Of a DNA stretch of 16,780 nucleotides, positions 6,401 to 13,583 are shown one piece after another. The number at the start of each line of letters is the position of its first letter. Position 1 is the first letter of the stretch. The DNA is from an uncultured Clostridia bacterium (GTDB lineage: Bacteria > Bacillota_A > Clostridia > Christensenellales > CAG-138). The DNA lies in the NCBI GenBank assembly GCA_946623765.1, contig CAMORL010000021.1, positions 1 to 16,780 on the forward strand. The letters are read 5' to 3'. Made by a program: the position numbers and the translations under genes. The notes under the pieces were generated by a model. It was not told the DNA's origin, searched no databases, and saw only the letters and a program-made list of their open reading frames with translations.

Positions 6401-6418
6401 CCCGATCGACCGATCGGG
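6401..6418. repeat. 18-bp palindrome between SIMPL and rubredoxin
   Basis: CCCGATCGACCGATCGGG is an eight-base perfect inverted repeat with a two-base centre, two bases after the SIMPL stop codon. No T-run follows, so it is not an ordinary terminator. It could be an operator or an mRNA-stabilising hairpin that sets relative expression of the two genes. Confidence 0.5.
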
Positions 6419-6448
6419 ATCAGATAATTCTTGCAAGGAGGAAACAAC

Positions 6449-6613
6449 ATGGCAAAGTATCAGTGCGGCCCCTGCGGCTATATCTACGATCCGGCAGAGG
6501 GCGATCCGGACGGCGGCATCGCGCCCGGAACCGCGTTTGAAGACCTTCCCGAAGATTGGTGCTGCCCGATCTGCGGCGTCGGCAAGGACATGTTTGAAAA
6601 GGTCGAGGAGTAA
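6449..6613 (+). CDS. Rubredoxin
   Basis: A 54-residue iron protein that carries one electron at a mononuclear Fe(Cys)4 centre. The four ligands are Cys6 and Cys9 in CGPCG and Cys39 and Cys42 in CPICG, with the usual YIYDP and [12 protein letters not shown] segments between. Length is typical. The residue before Cys39 is also cysteine (Cys38), where most rubredoxins have Val or Ala. In anaerobes rubredoxin often passes electrons to superoxide reductase, rubrerythrin or flavodiiron proteins; none of these is nearby, so the partner is not evident. ATG 6449 is preceded by a strong AAGGAGGA SD. It is probably the last gene of the SIMPL transcript, closed by the hairpin at 6624-6661. Confidence 0.97.
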   Translation: MAKYQCGPCGYIYDPAEGDPDGGIAPGTAFEDLPEDWCCPICGVGKDMFEKVEE

Positions 6614-6623
6614 TCCGAAACGA

Positions 6624-6661
6624 AAAAATACGGAACCGCGCCTTTGCGGTTCCGTATTTTT
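6624..6661. terminator. Bidirectional terminator between rubredoxin and HAD gene
   Basis: A 16-base perfect stem, AAAAATACGGAACCGC (6624-6639) with GCGGTTCCGTATTTTT (6646-6661), around a six-base loop. Terminal A and T runs give a U-tract on either strand. It serves the plus-strand rubredoxin and the minus-strand HAD gene, which ends at 6670. Confidence 0.93.
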
Positions 6662-6669
6662 GTATTCTC

Positions 6670-7347
6670 TCAAAGCGAATCGATGATCTCCAAAAGCTCC
6701 AAAGGATGCGAGATCACATGCGCCGCGCCCGCTTCCTTCAGAAACGCTTCTCCGCGATAGCCCCAGCCGCAGCCGACGCATTTCAGCCCGGCATTTTTCG
6801 CAAACTGCAGATCGACGTCCATGTCGCCGAGATACAGCGTCTCATCGCGGGTGAAACCGAGGGATTCGCGCACGACGTCGAGCATGGTCGGATCCGGCTT
6901 CACGGGGTAATCGGCGCACTGTCCCTGCACGCGGGCAAACAGTCCTTCTTCAAAGAGACGGCCGATCATCTTCTTCGCGTGCGGATCGGGCTTGTTCGTG
7001 ACGACCGCAAGCGTGATGCCGCGCGCCTTCAGCGCATGCAGCATTTCGGTCATTTCGGGATACGGCACGGTCGTGTCGCACAGATGCTCGGCGTAATCCT
7101 CGAGAAAGCCGTCGCGCACGTCGACCCATGCGTCGGGATTGTCTGCGGGGACGGCATGCTTGCACATATAGACGATGCTCTTGCCGATGATGCCGGAAAC
7201 GCCTTCGTCTGTGAAGGTCGGATAGCCGAGCTTGGCCAACGCGCGGTTCAGAGAAGACGCGATGTCCTTCAGCGTGTTGCAGATCGTTCCGTCCAGATCG
7301 AATGCGACCAGTTTGAACTGGGTTTTGTTTTGCTTCATTTGTTCCAT
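6670..7347 (-). CDS. HAD-family phosphatase (phosphoglycolate phosphatase-like)
   Basis: A 225-residue HAD hydrolase of the Gph/PGMB type. Motif I is FDLDGT with nucleophile Asp17 and acid/base Asp19, motif II is VVTNK (Thr117), motif III uses Lys150 in VKPDP, and motif IV is LGDMDVD (Asp175, Asp179). The alpha-helical cap lies between residues 25 and 95. Such enzymes hydrolyse small phosphate esters such as 2-phosphoglycolate or pyrophosphate; the substrate cannot be told from sequence. The first in-frame ATG (7347) lies only eight bases after a TAGAAT -10 box, so the mRNA would be nearly leaderless. The ATG three codons later has a weak GGAAC upstream and is the alternative start. It is transcribed alone, divergent from the DUF2156 gene and convergent with rubredoxin. 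Confidence 0.9.
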   Translation of the reverse strand: MEQMKQNKTQFKLVAFDLDGTICNTLKDIASSLNRALAKLGYPTFTDEGVSGIIGKSIVYMCKHAVPADNPDAWVDVRDGFLEDYAEHLCDTTVPYPEMTEMLHALKARGITLAVVTNKPDPHAKKMIGRLFEEGLFARVQGQCADYPVKPDPTMLDVVRESLGFTRDETLYLGDMDVDLQFAKNAGLKCVGCGWGYRGEAFLKEAGAAHVISHPLELLEIIDSL

Positions 7348-7355
7348 ACCCGCAC

Positions 7356-7384
7356 ATTCTACACGTTTTTTGCGCGTTCGTCAA
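7356..7384 (-). promoter_or_regulatory. SigA-type promoter of the HAD gene
   Basis: On the minus strand: TTGACG (7384-7379), a 17-base spacer, and TAGAAT (7361-7356). Only eight bases separate the -10 box from the first ATG, so transcription should start about two bases before it. Confidence 0.8.
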
Positions 7385-7404
7385 TGCCGATCTTTTTTTC
7401 GGGC

Positions 7405-7432
7405 TTCACAAATCTAAAAAATATGATATACT
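7405..7432 (+). promoter_or_regulatory. Promoter of the DUF2156 operon
   Basis: TTCACA (7405-7410), a 16-base spacer, and TATACT (7427-7432), with an extended-10 TG two bases upstream of the hexamer. The start would be near 7439, so the SD AGGAG (7441-7445) lies at the very 5' end of a leader of about 13 bases. It is back to back with the HAD promoter, 20 bases between the -35 boxes. Confidence 0.65.
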
Positions 7433-7451
7433 GAAAAAACAGGAGTTTTTT

Positions 7452-8351
7452 ATGATCGAATACGAACGCATTACCGGTGAAAACATTTCGGCGCTGACGC
7501 CGTATTTTGAAATATTTGCCTGCGGCATCTGCGACAATACGATCGGCGCCGTCTATCAGTGGCGCGATATCTACGTGTCGTATTACGCGATCGTCGAAGG
7601 CATGCTGTGCATCCGCGCAAACTACGGCGCATACGGCGAGTGCTATACCGTGCCTTTGGGCGCGGGGGATTTTGAAGCGGCGTGCAAGGCGAATGAAGCG
7701 GACGCGAAGGAACGGGGAATCCCGCTGCGCTATTGCGTCGTGCCGGACTGCCAGATACCGCTGTTAAGATCGCATTACGGCGCGAGGATGACGATGGAGA
7801 GCATCCGCGACTGGGCGGATTATATCTATGATGCGGAAACGTTCCGCACATTTTCCGGCAAGGCATATCACGGACAGAAAAACCACGTGAACCGCTTTTA
7901 CCGGGATCATCCGGACGCGCAGACGATCGTGATTGCGGACGCGGCGGCGGAAGCCGAATGCCTCGCGTTTTTGGACCGTTTTCGCGGAATGCATCCGGAA
8001 TTTTCCGCACTCGAGGAAAACGAGTGGAACGGCGCAAAGGACCTGCTCATGCATCGGGACGCGCTCGGGCAGACGGCGGTTGCGCTGAAAACGGGCGGAC
8101 AGATCGTCGCGATGGCAATCGGCGAGATGAAGAACGATATGCTCTTTGAGCACGTCGAAAAGGCGATGCCGACTGCGGCAGGCGCGTATCCGGCGATGGC
8201 GCAGGCGTTTGTGAAAAGCTTTCCGGAAGCGAAGTACCTGAACCGCGAGGACGACGGCGGCGACGAAGGACTCCGCTATTCCAAAATGAGCTATAAACCG
8301 CTGGAACTCAGGGAGAAGTATCTCGTCACGGTTTGCGACGAATCGAAATAA
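7452..8351 (+). CDS. DUF2156 / LPG-synthase C-terminal-like protein
   Basis: This 299-residue soluble protein resembles the stand-alone form of the phosphatidylglycerol lysyltransferase C-terminal domain (PF09924-like, a double GNAT fold). The supporting pattern is in the last quarter: a helix AYPAMAQAFVKSFPEAKYL followed by NREDDGGDEGLRYSKMSYKP, which is the family's characteristic NxEEDxGxxGLRxxKxSY signature. In MprF that domain moves lysine from tRNA to lipid; soluble single-domain members in Clostridia have no settled function. There are no membrane segments. ATG 7452 follows AGGAG. It is the first of three co-directional genes; 25 bases separate it from the nucleotidyltransferase gene, and no terminator intervenes. 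Confidence 0.8.
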   Translation: MIEYERITGENISALTPYFEIFACGICDNTIGAVYQWRDIYVSYYAIVEGMLCIRANYGAYGECYTVPLGAGDFEAACKANEADAKERGIPLRYCVVPDCQIPLLRSHYGARMTMESIRDWADYIYDAETFRTFSGKAYHGQKNHVNRFYRDHPDAQTIVIADAAAEAECLAFLDRFRGMHPEFSALEENEWNGAKDLLMHRDALGQTAVALKTGGQIVAMAIGEMKNDMLFEHVEKAMPTAAGAYPAMAQAFVKSFPEAKYLNREDDGGDEGLRYSKMSYKPLELREKYLVTVCDESK

Positions 8352-8376
8352 TATTGGAAACGGAAGGAGAATTCTA

Positions 8377-9291
8377 ATGAAAAAACCGATTCTTTTGATC
8401 ATGGCAGCAGGCATGGGCAGCCGCTTCGGCGGTCCGAAGCAGATCGAGCCGATCGACGAACACGATCACGTCATTCTGGACTTCTCGATCTTTGACGCGG
8501 TGCGCGCAGGTTTCGAAAAGGTCGTTCTGATCATCAAAAAAGAAATGGAACAGGACTTTGAGGAGCGCGTGGGCAAGCGGATCCGTCCGCATGTGCAGCT
8601 TGAGTATGCGTTCCAGTCGCTCGACAAGCTGCCCGAGGGCTATGAAATTCCCGAAGGCAGAGTCAAGCCCTGGGGAACCGCGCATGCGATCCTCTGCGCA
8701 AAGGACAAGCTCGACGCGCCGTTTGCGGTGCTGAACGCCGACGATTTCTACGGCGCGGACGCGTATAAAAAGATCTACGCGTTTCTGAGCGCGGAGCATA
8801 CCGAGAGCGAATACGCGATGGTGGGCTATCAGCTCGGCAACACGCTTTCCGATTTCGGTTCCGTGGCGCGCGGCATCTGCGAGATCGGTCCGGACGGCAA
8901 GCTCGTGACGCTCACCGAACGGCTGAAGATCGAAAAGCGCGACGGCGCGGCGGCGTTCACCGAGGACGACGGCGCAACCTACACACCGCTTGCGCTCGAC
9001 ACGCTCGTTTCGATGAACCTGTTCGGTCTGCAGAAGAGCGTGCTCGACGAGTTCGAAAACCGGTTCCCGGCGTTCCTCGACGAGAATCTTCCGAAGAATC
9101 CCATGAAGTGCGAATATCTGCTGCCCCGCGTGCTCGATGCGCTGATGCAGGAAGGCAAGATCAGCATCGAGGTGCTTGAGACTTCCGCGCGCTGGCACGG
9201 CATCACCAACCGTCCCGATCTGCCGATCCTGAAGGCGGCGATCCGCAAAATGAAGGACGAGGGACAATACCCCGAAGAACTCTGGAAGTGA
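8377..9291 (+). CDS. NDP-sugar pyrophosphorylase-like nucleotidyltransferase
   Basis: A 304-residue nucleotidyltransferase of the GT-A-like fold. The N-terminus has the nucleotide-binding signature AAGMGSRFGGPKQ (10-22), and LNADDFYG near residue 125 is the metal/sugar-phosphate site. These enzymes join a sugar- or alcohol-phosphate to a nucleoside triphosphate, giving an activated precursor for wall or capsule polymers. The product cannot be named: the sequence is too diverged for me to assign it as GalU, RmlA or LicC. The SD is GGAAGGAG before ATG 8377. The stop TGA (9289-9291) overlaps the next gene's ATG, so the lipoprotein is translationally coupled to it. Confidence 0.85.
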   Translation: MKKPILLIMAAGMGSRFGGPKQIEPIDEHDHVILDFSIFDAVRAGFEKVVLIIKKEMEQDFEERVGKRIRPHVQLEYAFQSLDKLPEGYEIPEGRVKPWGTAHAILCAKDKLDAPFAVLNADDFYGADAYKKIYAFLSAEHTESEYAMVGYQLGNTLSDFGSVARGICEIGPDGKLVTLTERLKIEKRDGAAAFTEDDGATYTPLALDTLVSMNLFGLQKSVLDEFENRFPAFLDENLPKNPMKCEYLLPRVLDALMQEGKISIEVLETSARWHGITNRPDLPILKAAIRKMKDEGQYPEELWK

Positions 9292-10505
9292 TGAAGATGC
9301 GCAGGATTCGTCTGATCCCGCTGCTGCTTGCGGCGCTGCTGCTTTTTGCGTGCGGGAAAACAGAACAGCCGGCGGAGGAACCGGCGTCAGAAGGAGCGTC
9401 CGAAATCACGTTCGGCGCGGACGACGTCGTGCTGACGGTCGGTGACGAACCGGTTTATGCGTCCGTCTATCGCTATCACCTCAATGAACGGTTTCAAACG
9501 ATCCGCCGCTACGGGCTCGACGATCACGAAATCTACCTTTCATACGTGTCGAACCCGGCCATCAACTATCTCTATTCGTACTACGACACGCGTACAGACG
9601 AGGGGATGCAGGCGCTTGCGGAGGACGTTCTGAACGAGCTTTCGCTGGAAGCCGCTGCGATCGACGCAGGGAAAAAAGCGGGGTATCAGCTGACAGCCGA
9701 GGAACAGGCGTATTTACAGCAGGCGGAGGACAATGCGGAGGAGAAGCTGACCGAGCAGCTGACGTCGGACGGCGGAACCTATGAATCCCGCGAAGCGTTC
9801 TTCCGGGCAAACGGTCTGACCGAGGAACGGTATACGGAGATGTTCGTCCGCAGCATGGAAGCGGGCGTCCTCTATAACCATATTCTGGAGGATTACAAGG
9901 CGAATCACGCGCTTACGGACGAGCAGCTGGAAACCGGCTATGCGCGGATCGTGAAGGAGACGTTTACCGACCGGTATTCGGACGGCATGTACTCGCGCTA
10001 TCTCTTCTATTATCTGCAGGGATACCGCTCGTTCCCGTCGCTGTACATTCCGGAGAACGCGATCTTCATCCGGCTGTTTGCAAAGACGGATCCGACCGAG
10101 GAACAGATCGCTTCGTTCAAGGAACAGGCGGAGGCGGATTTTGCCGCGCTGTATGAAAGCAGCGAAAACGAATTCCGGCAAAACGGCAAAGCGGACGATC
10201 TGGCGGTTGCGCCGAAGGACGAACTGTTCGAGGGACTCTATGCGGCGGCAAAGGACGTCGCGATCGGCAGCGTCGGCTGGACGACGCTTGAAAGGAACGG
10301 CAAGACCGCGTTCTATCTCTTTGAACGCGTGGAGGGCGAGACCGGCATGGTTCCGATCGACCGCTATCCCGGCGTGCGCGAGCGCATTGTGAATCAGCTG
10401 CTCGGCACGCAGTGCATGGATACGCTCCGCGAAACGCTGAAGGACCCGCAAATGACCGTCCGCAGCGAAGAGATGATCAAATCGGTCGTTTCCACGATCG
10501 GATAA
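9291..10505 (+). CDS. SurA/PrsA-like lipoprotein (putative extracytoplasmic foldase)
   Basis: A 404-residue pre-lipoprotein: a basic N-terminus (MKMRRIR), a hydrophobic stretch (LIPLLLAALLL), then the lipobox LFAC with Cys21 as lipidation site, followed by a Glu/Ala-rich linker. The mature part opens with VLTVGDEPVYASVYRYHLNE, the pattern seen at the start of SurA_N/PrsA chaperone domains, and is mostly helical. A parvulin isomerase domain would be expected near residues 240-340, but I cannot see its usual motifs clearly; it may be degenerate. Start choice: ATG 9291 overlaps the upstream stop (TGATG); ATG 9297 has a better-spaced GGAAG SD; GTG 9288 is also in frame. All keep the signal peptide. 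Likely role is folding of secreted proteins at the outer face of the membrane. Confidence 0.75.
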   Translation: MKMRRIRLIPLLLAALLLFACGKTEQPAEEPASEGASEITFGADDVVLTVGDEPVYASVYRYHLNERFQTIRRYGLDDHEIYLSYVSNPAINYLYSYYDTRTDEGMQALAEDVLNELSLEAAAIDAGKKAGYQLTAEEQAYLQQAEDNAEEKLTEQLTSDGGTYESREAFFRANGLTEERYTEMFVRSMEAGVLYNHILEDYKANHALTDEQLETGYARIVKETFTDRYSDGMYSRYLFYYLQGYRSFPSLYIPENAIFIRLFAKTDPTEEQIASFKEQAEADFAALYESSENEFRQNGKADDLAVAPKDELFEGLYAAAKDVAIGSVGWTTLERNGKTAFYLFERVEGETGMVPIDRYPGVRERIVNQLLGTQCMDTLRETLKDPQMTVRSEEMIKSVVSTIG

Positions 10506-10520
10506 GGACCCCAAAAGAAG

Positions 10521-10549
10521 CAAAGAGGAGGCGAAAACCTCCTCTTTTG
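10521..10549. terminator. Terminator between the lipoprotein gene and rsmI
   Basis: AAAGAGGAGG (10522-10531) pairs with CCTCCTCTTT (10538-10547) around CGAAAA, with a T-run on the plus strand and an A-run giving a shorter U-tract on the minus strand. It lies between convergent genes and may serve both. Confidence 0.88.
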
Positions 10550-10565
10550 TCATGTCCCAAAACCT

Positions 10566-11375
10566 TCATTCCTTCAGTTCCAGCGCGCGCTTATAGACCT
10601 GCTTTTTCGGAAGGGAGAGACGCTCGGCGGCGATCGCGGCGGCGTCCTTCACCGATTCGGATTTCAGAAGGTCCTTTAGCAGCGTGTCGAGATCCGGCGC
10701 GGCTTCCTCGGTCTTGTGCCCCGGGATGAACGCGATCACGCATTCGCCTTTCGGTTCCTCGGCAAATCGTTCGATCAGTTCGGAAAGCGAGCCGGTCACC
10801 ACGGTCTCAAACTTTTTGGTAAGCTCCCGCAGCACCGCCGCAGGTCCGTCGCCGAAGCGGTCGAGAAGATCGCCGAGCGTCGCCTGCACACGGTGCGGAC
10901 TTTCGTACAGAATGACCTGATGGTGAAGCGGCGCGATCGCGTCGAGCATTTCACGGCGCGGTTTTGCGTCCCGCGGGAGAAATCCGAAGAAACTGAACGG
11001 CTGCGCGGGAAGACCGGAGAGCACCGCGGCGATGACCGCCGCGCTTGCGCCGGGGATCACGGTGTGCCGAAGACCTTCTTTCTGACACGCTTCCACGAGC
11101 ATCGCGCCGGGATCGGAGATGCCGGGCATACCGGCGTCGGAAACATAGGCGATATCGCGCCCCTCTTTGAGCGCGGCGACGACCTCTTCGGTGCGTTCGC
11201 GTTCGTTGTGCGTATGCAGGGAGCGTGTCGGTTTTTTGATATTGAAATGGTTCAGAAGCAGCCCGGTATGACGCGTGTCCTCGCAATAGACCGTGTCGAC
11301 CGAGGACAGGACTTCGATCGCGCGCGGGGAGAGATCGCCGAGGTTGCCGATGGGCGTTGCGACAAGGTACAGCAT
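10566..11375 (-). CDS. rsmI: 16S rRNA (cytidine-1402-2'-O)-methyltransferase RsmI
   Basis: A 269-residue tetrapyrrole-methylase-fold protein that puts the 2'-O-methyl on C1402 of 16S rRNA in the decoding centre, using SAM. Recognisable blocks are LVATPIGNLGDLSPRA at the N-terminus, YCEDTRHTGLLL, YVSDAGMPGISDPG, and IPGASAAVIAAVLSGLP, followed by FFGFLPR. Length is slightly below the usual 275-290, and the family is unmistakable. The C-terminal segment after residue 220 is a short helical extension ending in KKQVYKRALELKE. Its ATG shares one base with the stop of the upstream dnaC-like gene (TGATG), so it is translationally coupled and last in a dnaD-dnaC-rsmI operon. Confidence 0.96.
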   Translation of the reverse strand: MLYLVATPIGNLGDLSPRAIEVLSSVDTVYCEDTRHTGLLLNHFNIKKPTRSLHTHNERERTEEVVAALKEGRDIAYVSDAGMPGISDPGAMLVEACQKEGLRHTVIPGASAAVIAAVLSGLPAQPFSFFGFLPRDAKPRREMLDAIAPLHHQVILYESPHRVQATLGDLLDRFGDGPAAVLRELTKKFETVVTGSLSELIERFAEEPKGECVIAFIPGHKTEEAAPDLDTLLKDLLKSESVKDAAAIAAERLSLPKKQVYKRALELKE

Positions 11376-12289
11376 CAGCGCATCCTCGTGCGCAGATTGT
11401 CCCCGCGCAAAAGCACGATCGAGGTCAGCGCGCCGTCGATCATGCGGCTTGCCACGCGCTCGCCGTAGCGTTCAAACAGCGATTCACTGTCGAGATTGGT
11501 GATGAGCACGGTCGGTTTTCGGGAAGAGGTGCGCTCGTTGATGATCCGGAAGAAGCTTTCGACCGTAACGTTCGGGACCATGGCTTCCGTCCCGAGATCG
11601 TCGAGGATCAGAAGATCGGCTTCCAGAAACGGCGAGATCGCATTCTCGCGAACGTCCAGACCGTTCAGGATATCCTGAATGCACTGGTATGCGGTCGTCT
11701 TGACGGTGCGGATTCCCTTTTCGATCGCGGCATAGCCGATCGCGTTGCCGAAGAAGGATTTGCCGAGACCGCTGTTGCCGATGATGAGCAGATTCGGTTT
11801 CTCGGGCTGCGGCAGCGCGGAAACATAGCGTTCGCAAAACCGCTTCATGCCGAGCCCCTGCTTTTTCTGATTCTCGTCCGTATAGATCGATTCGCTGAAA
11901 TTCGCAAAGGTTTCGCGTTCGTTGATGCGCGATCCGGCAAGCAGCAGTTCCTGCTGCTTTTTCAGCGCACAGGCGCAGAGCCTGGTCGGCTCGCCGACTT
12001 CGCCGGTGTCCTTGCAGATCGGACAGGTATAGACCGGGTCCAGATAGTTTCCCGCATAGCCCATCGAGATCAGAAGATTCCGGCGTTCCGCCTCGATGGA
12101 GGCAAGGCGTGACCGCGCGGCGGAGAACGTCATTTTGCCGCTTGCCGCCTGCTGAAACACCAGACCGGGTTCCGCAAGCAGCGAGCGGAGGCGTGCGTTC
12201 TTCCGTTCGCATTCTTCAATGCGTTTTTCCTGGATGCGGCGGTTTTTATCCCGCAGGTCGCTGTAATAGCGTCGTAATTCGTTTCTCAT
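11375..12289 (-). CDS. DnaC/DnaI-type helicase-loader ATPase
   Basis: A 304-residue AAA+ ATPase of the DnaI/DnaC/IstB class, which would load the replicative helicase onto DNA. The N-terminal 80 residues are a charged helical region. A zinc-binding cluster follows with Cys89, Cys92, Cys105 and Cys107 (CPIC...CAC), as in DnaI. The ATPase part has Walker A GNSGLGKS (161-168), Walker B LLILDDLG (226-233), and the sensor-like LITNLD. The zinc motif and length favour the chromosomal DnaI-type loader over transposon IstB. Its start overlaps the stop of the dnaD-like gene (ATGA), and its stop overlaps the rsmI start. Pairing with a DnaD-domain protein is typical for Clostridia and fits a shared role in primosome assembly. 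Confidence 0.92.
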   Translation of the reverse strand: MRNELRRYYSDLRDKNRRIQEKRIEECERKNARLRSLLAEPGLVFQQAASGKMTFSAARSRLASIEAERRNLLISMGYAGNYLDPVYTCPICKDTGEVGEPTRLCACALKKQQELLLAGSRINERETFANFSESIYTDENQKKQGLGMKRFCERYVSALPQPEKPNLLIIGNSGLGKSFFGNAIGYAAIEKGIRTVKTTAYQCIQDILNGLDVRENAISPFLEADLLILDDLGTEAMVPNVTVESFFRIINERTSSRKPTVLITNLDSESLFERYGERVASRMIDGALTSIVLLRGDNLRTRMR

Positions 12290-13476
12290 AGATCCTCGCT
12301 GAGATTCACGATCAGATTGTTGAAATCCTCTTCCGAGATCGGCTTCTGCTCATAGAGCAGCGCCGGGTTCTTCTTTTTGCGCTTCCGTTCGACGGCGGGC
12401 TTCGGCTTGTTCAGCGCCGCTTCCGCCTGTTCCGCGGTTTCGATATGCTCGCCCGCCCAATCGGACAGCATCTTTTTCAAAAGCCCCAGCGGACGTTCCG
12501 CACCGGCGCATTCGTCCGCGGCAAGCAGAATCGCATCGCGCGAGATGTTCTTTTCCTCGCGGAACATCCGAAGCTGTGCGACGGTCGTTTTATCCGGCGC
12601 GCCGATTTTGCCGAGCCGCGCATAGACCAGCCGCGCAAACTCGCGGTCGGCGGCGGTTTTCGCTTCTGCGGCGTTCATCGATTCGACGTCGGTGACCTTG
12701 CGGTCCTTGAGCTCGGCAAGCCGGTCGTTCAGGATCGCGAAGTTCGGCGAAGAGACGTCCGTCATGCGTGAGGCGGCAGCAAGAACCGCTTCGGAATCGA
12801 AGCCGAGTTCATGGACCCAGCGGTCGTAAAGCGCCATCTCGTCGACGGTCGGCGGACGGCGTTTGCTCCAGCGGCGCAGCACTTCCGCAGCGCCGTGCTT
12901 CTGCACGCGGTAGTCTGCAACATACTGTTCCGCGGCTTCCTGCGTTTTGATGTCCCGTTCGCTCCATTCCTGCGCGACGGTCAGGATATAGTTGGTCGAA
13001 ACGCGTTTGTTTTTGCATTCGATGCAGTATGCGACCAGCGCGAGCACCGCGCCTTCCTCCAACCCGTAGAGTTCGATGCAGTCATACATTGCCTTCGTTT
13101 CGCGCATATCAAGCGAGCGCGGGGAGAAGAGCGCGTTGACGGAATCGAGGAACTTGCGGTATTTCAGCGGCGTCGCGGTCGAAACGGCGGGCTGCTCCGT
13201 GAGCAGGTATTCCACGGTCAGCGGTTCGTCGCCGCGAATGCGCACCAGCCCCTTTGCCTGCCAGTAGACGAAGGCGCAGCGGATTTGCGTTTCGGTCATC
13301 CCGAGCGCATCCGTGATCTCCGTGTCGGCAAGGGAGGGGTGATAGCACTGCATCAGCCCGAAGAGGTACACCTTCACAAACGTGCCGTCCGCATCGGGCA
13401 TGTATTCCAGAAAAAACAGATTGTCGACCGGCGTCATTTCGCGGCGCGCGGCTTCGGGGGAAAAACGGATATTCAT
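12286..13476 (-). CDS. DnaD/DnaB-domain replication initiation protein
   Basis: A 396-residue primosome protein. Residues 1-90 look like the winged-helix DDBH1 region (NLFFLEYMPDADGTFVKVYL then LADTEITDALGMTETQIRCA). Two copies of the C-terminal DnaD/DDBH2 domain follow. Each ends in the family's tryptophan-centred helix: YILTVAQEWSERDIKT in the first and LKKMLSDWAGEHIETAEQA in the second. The protein closes with a Lys/Pro-rich stretch. The frame stays open 20 codons further upstream, but those codons cross the TATAAT box, so ATG 13476 is the start. That ATG follows the -10 box by only six bases and has no SD, suggesting a leaderless mRNA. It is the first gene of the minus-strand operon with the helicase loader and rsmI. 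Confidence 0.88.
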   Translation of the reverse strand: MNIRFSPEAARREMTPVDNLFFLEYMPDADGTFVKVYLFGLMQCYHPSLADTEITDALGMTETQIRCAFVYWQAKGLVRIRGDEPLTVEYLLTEQPAVSTATPLKYRKFLDSVNALFSPRSLDMRETKAMYDCIELYGLEEGAVLALVAYCIECKNKRVSTNYILTVAQEWSERDIKTQEAAEQYVADYRVQKHGAAEVLRRWSKRRPPTVDEMALYDRWVHELGFDSEAVLAAASRMTDVSSPNFAILNDRLAELKDRKVTDVESMNAAEAKTAADREFARLVYARLGKIGAPDKTTVAQLRMFREEKNISRDAILLAADECAGAERPLGLLKKMLSDWAGEHIETAEQAEAALNKPKPAVERKRKKKNPALLYEQKPISEEDFNNLIVNLSEDL

Positions 13477-13482
13477 ACCCGT

Positions 13483-13512
13483 ATTATAGCACGGTTCGAT
13501 CCGCGATTGCAA
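13483..13512 (-). promoter_or_regulatory. SigA-type promoter of the dnaD operon
   Basis: On the minus strand: TTGCAA (13512-13507), an 18-base spacer, and a perfect TATAAT (13488-13483). ACGGGT then separates the -10 box from ATG 13476, so the first transcribed base should be at or next to the A of the start codon. Confidence 0.82.
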
Positions 13513-13539
13513 CGGAAAGCGGGAATTTCGGTACATGTA

Positions 13540-13556
13540 AAAATAACTGGTATTTT
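13540..13556. repeat. AT-rich dyad upstream of the SpoIID -10 box
   Basis: AAAATA (13540-13545) and TATTTT (13551-13556) are perfect inverted copies around ACTGG. They cover the place where the SpoIID -35 box should be. An adjacent palindrome, TACATGTA, lies at 13532-13539. Together they suit a regulator site for one or both divergent promoters. Confidence 0.4.
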
Positions 13557-13570
13557 CAGCCCGACGGCAC

Positions 13571-13576
13571 TATAAT
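13571..13576 (+). promoter_or_regulatory. -10 box of the SpoIID-domain gene
   Basis: A perfect TATAAT, without a recognisable -35 hexamer at 16-18 bases upstream. GTATACC separates it from ATG 13584, so the transcript would again be leaderless or nearly so. Confidence 0.6.
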
Positions 13577-13583
13577 GTATACC

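Noticed and set aside
13549..13583. SigE or SigF sporulation promoter for the SpoIID-like gene
   Set aside because: The -10 region reads TATAAT rather than CATACA-T or GG-rich SigF type, and spacing to GTATT-like sequence does not fit either consensus.
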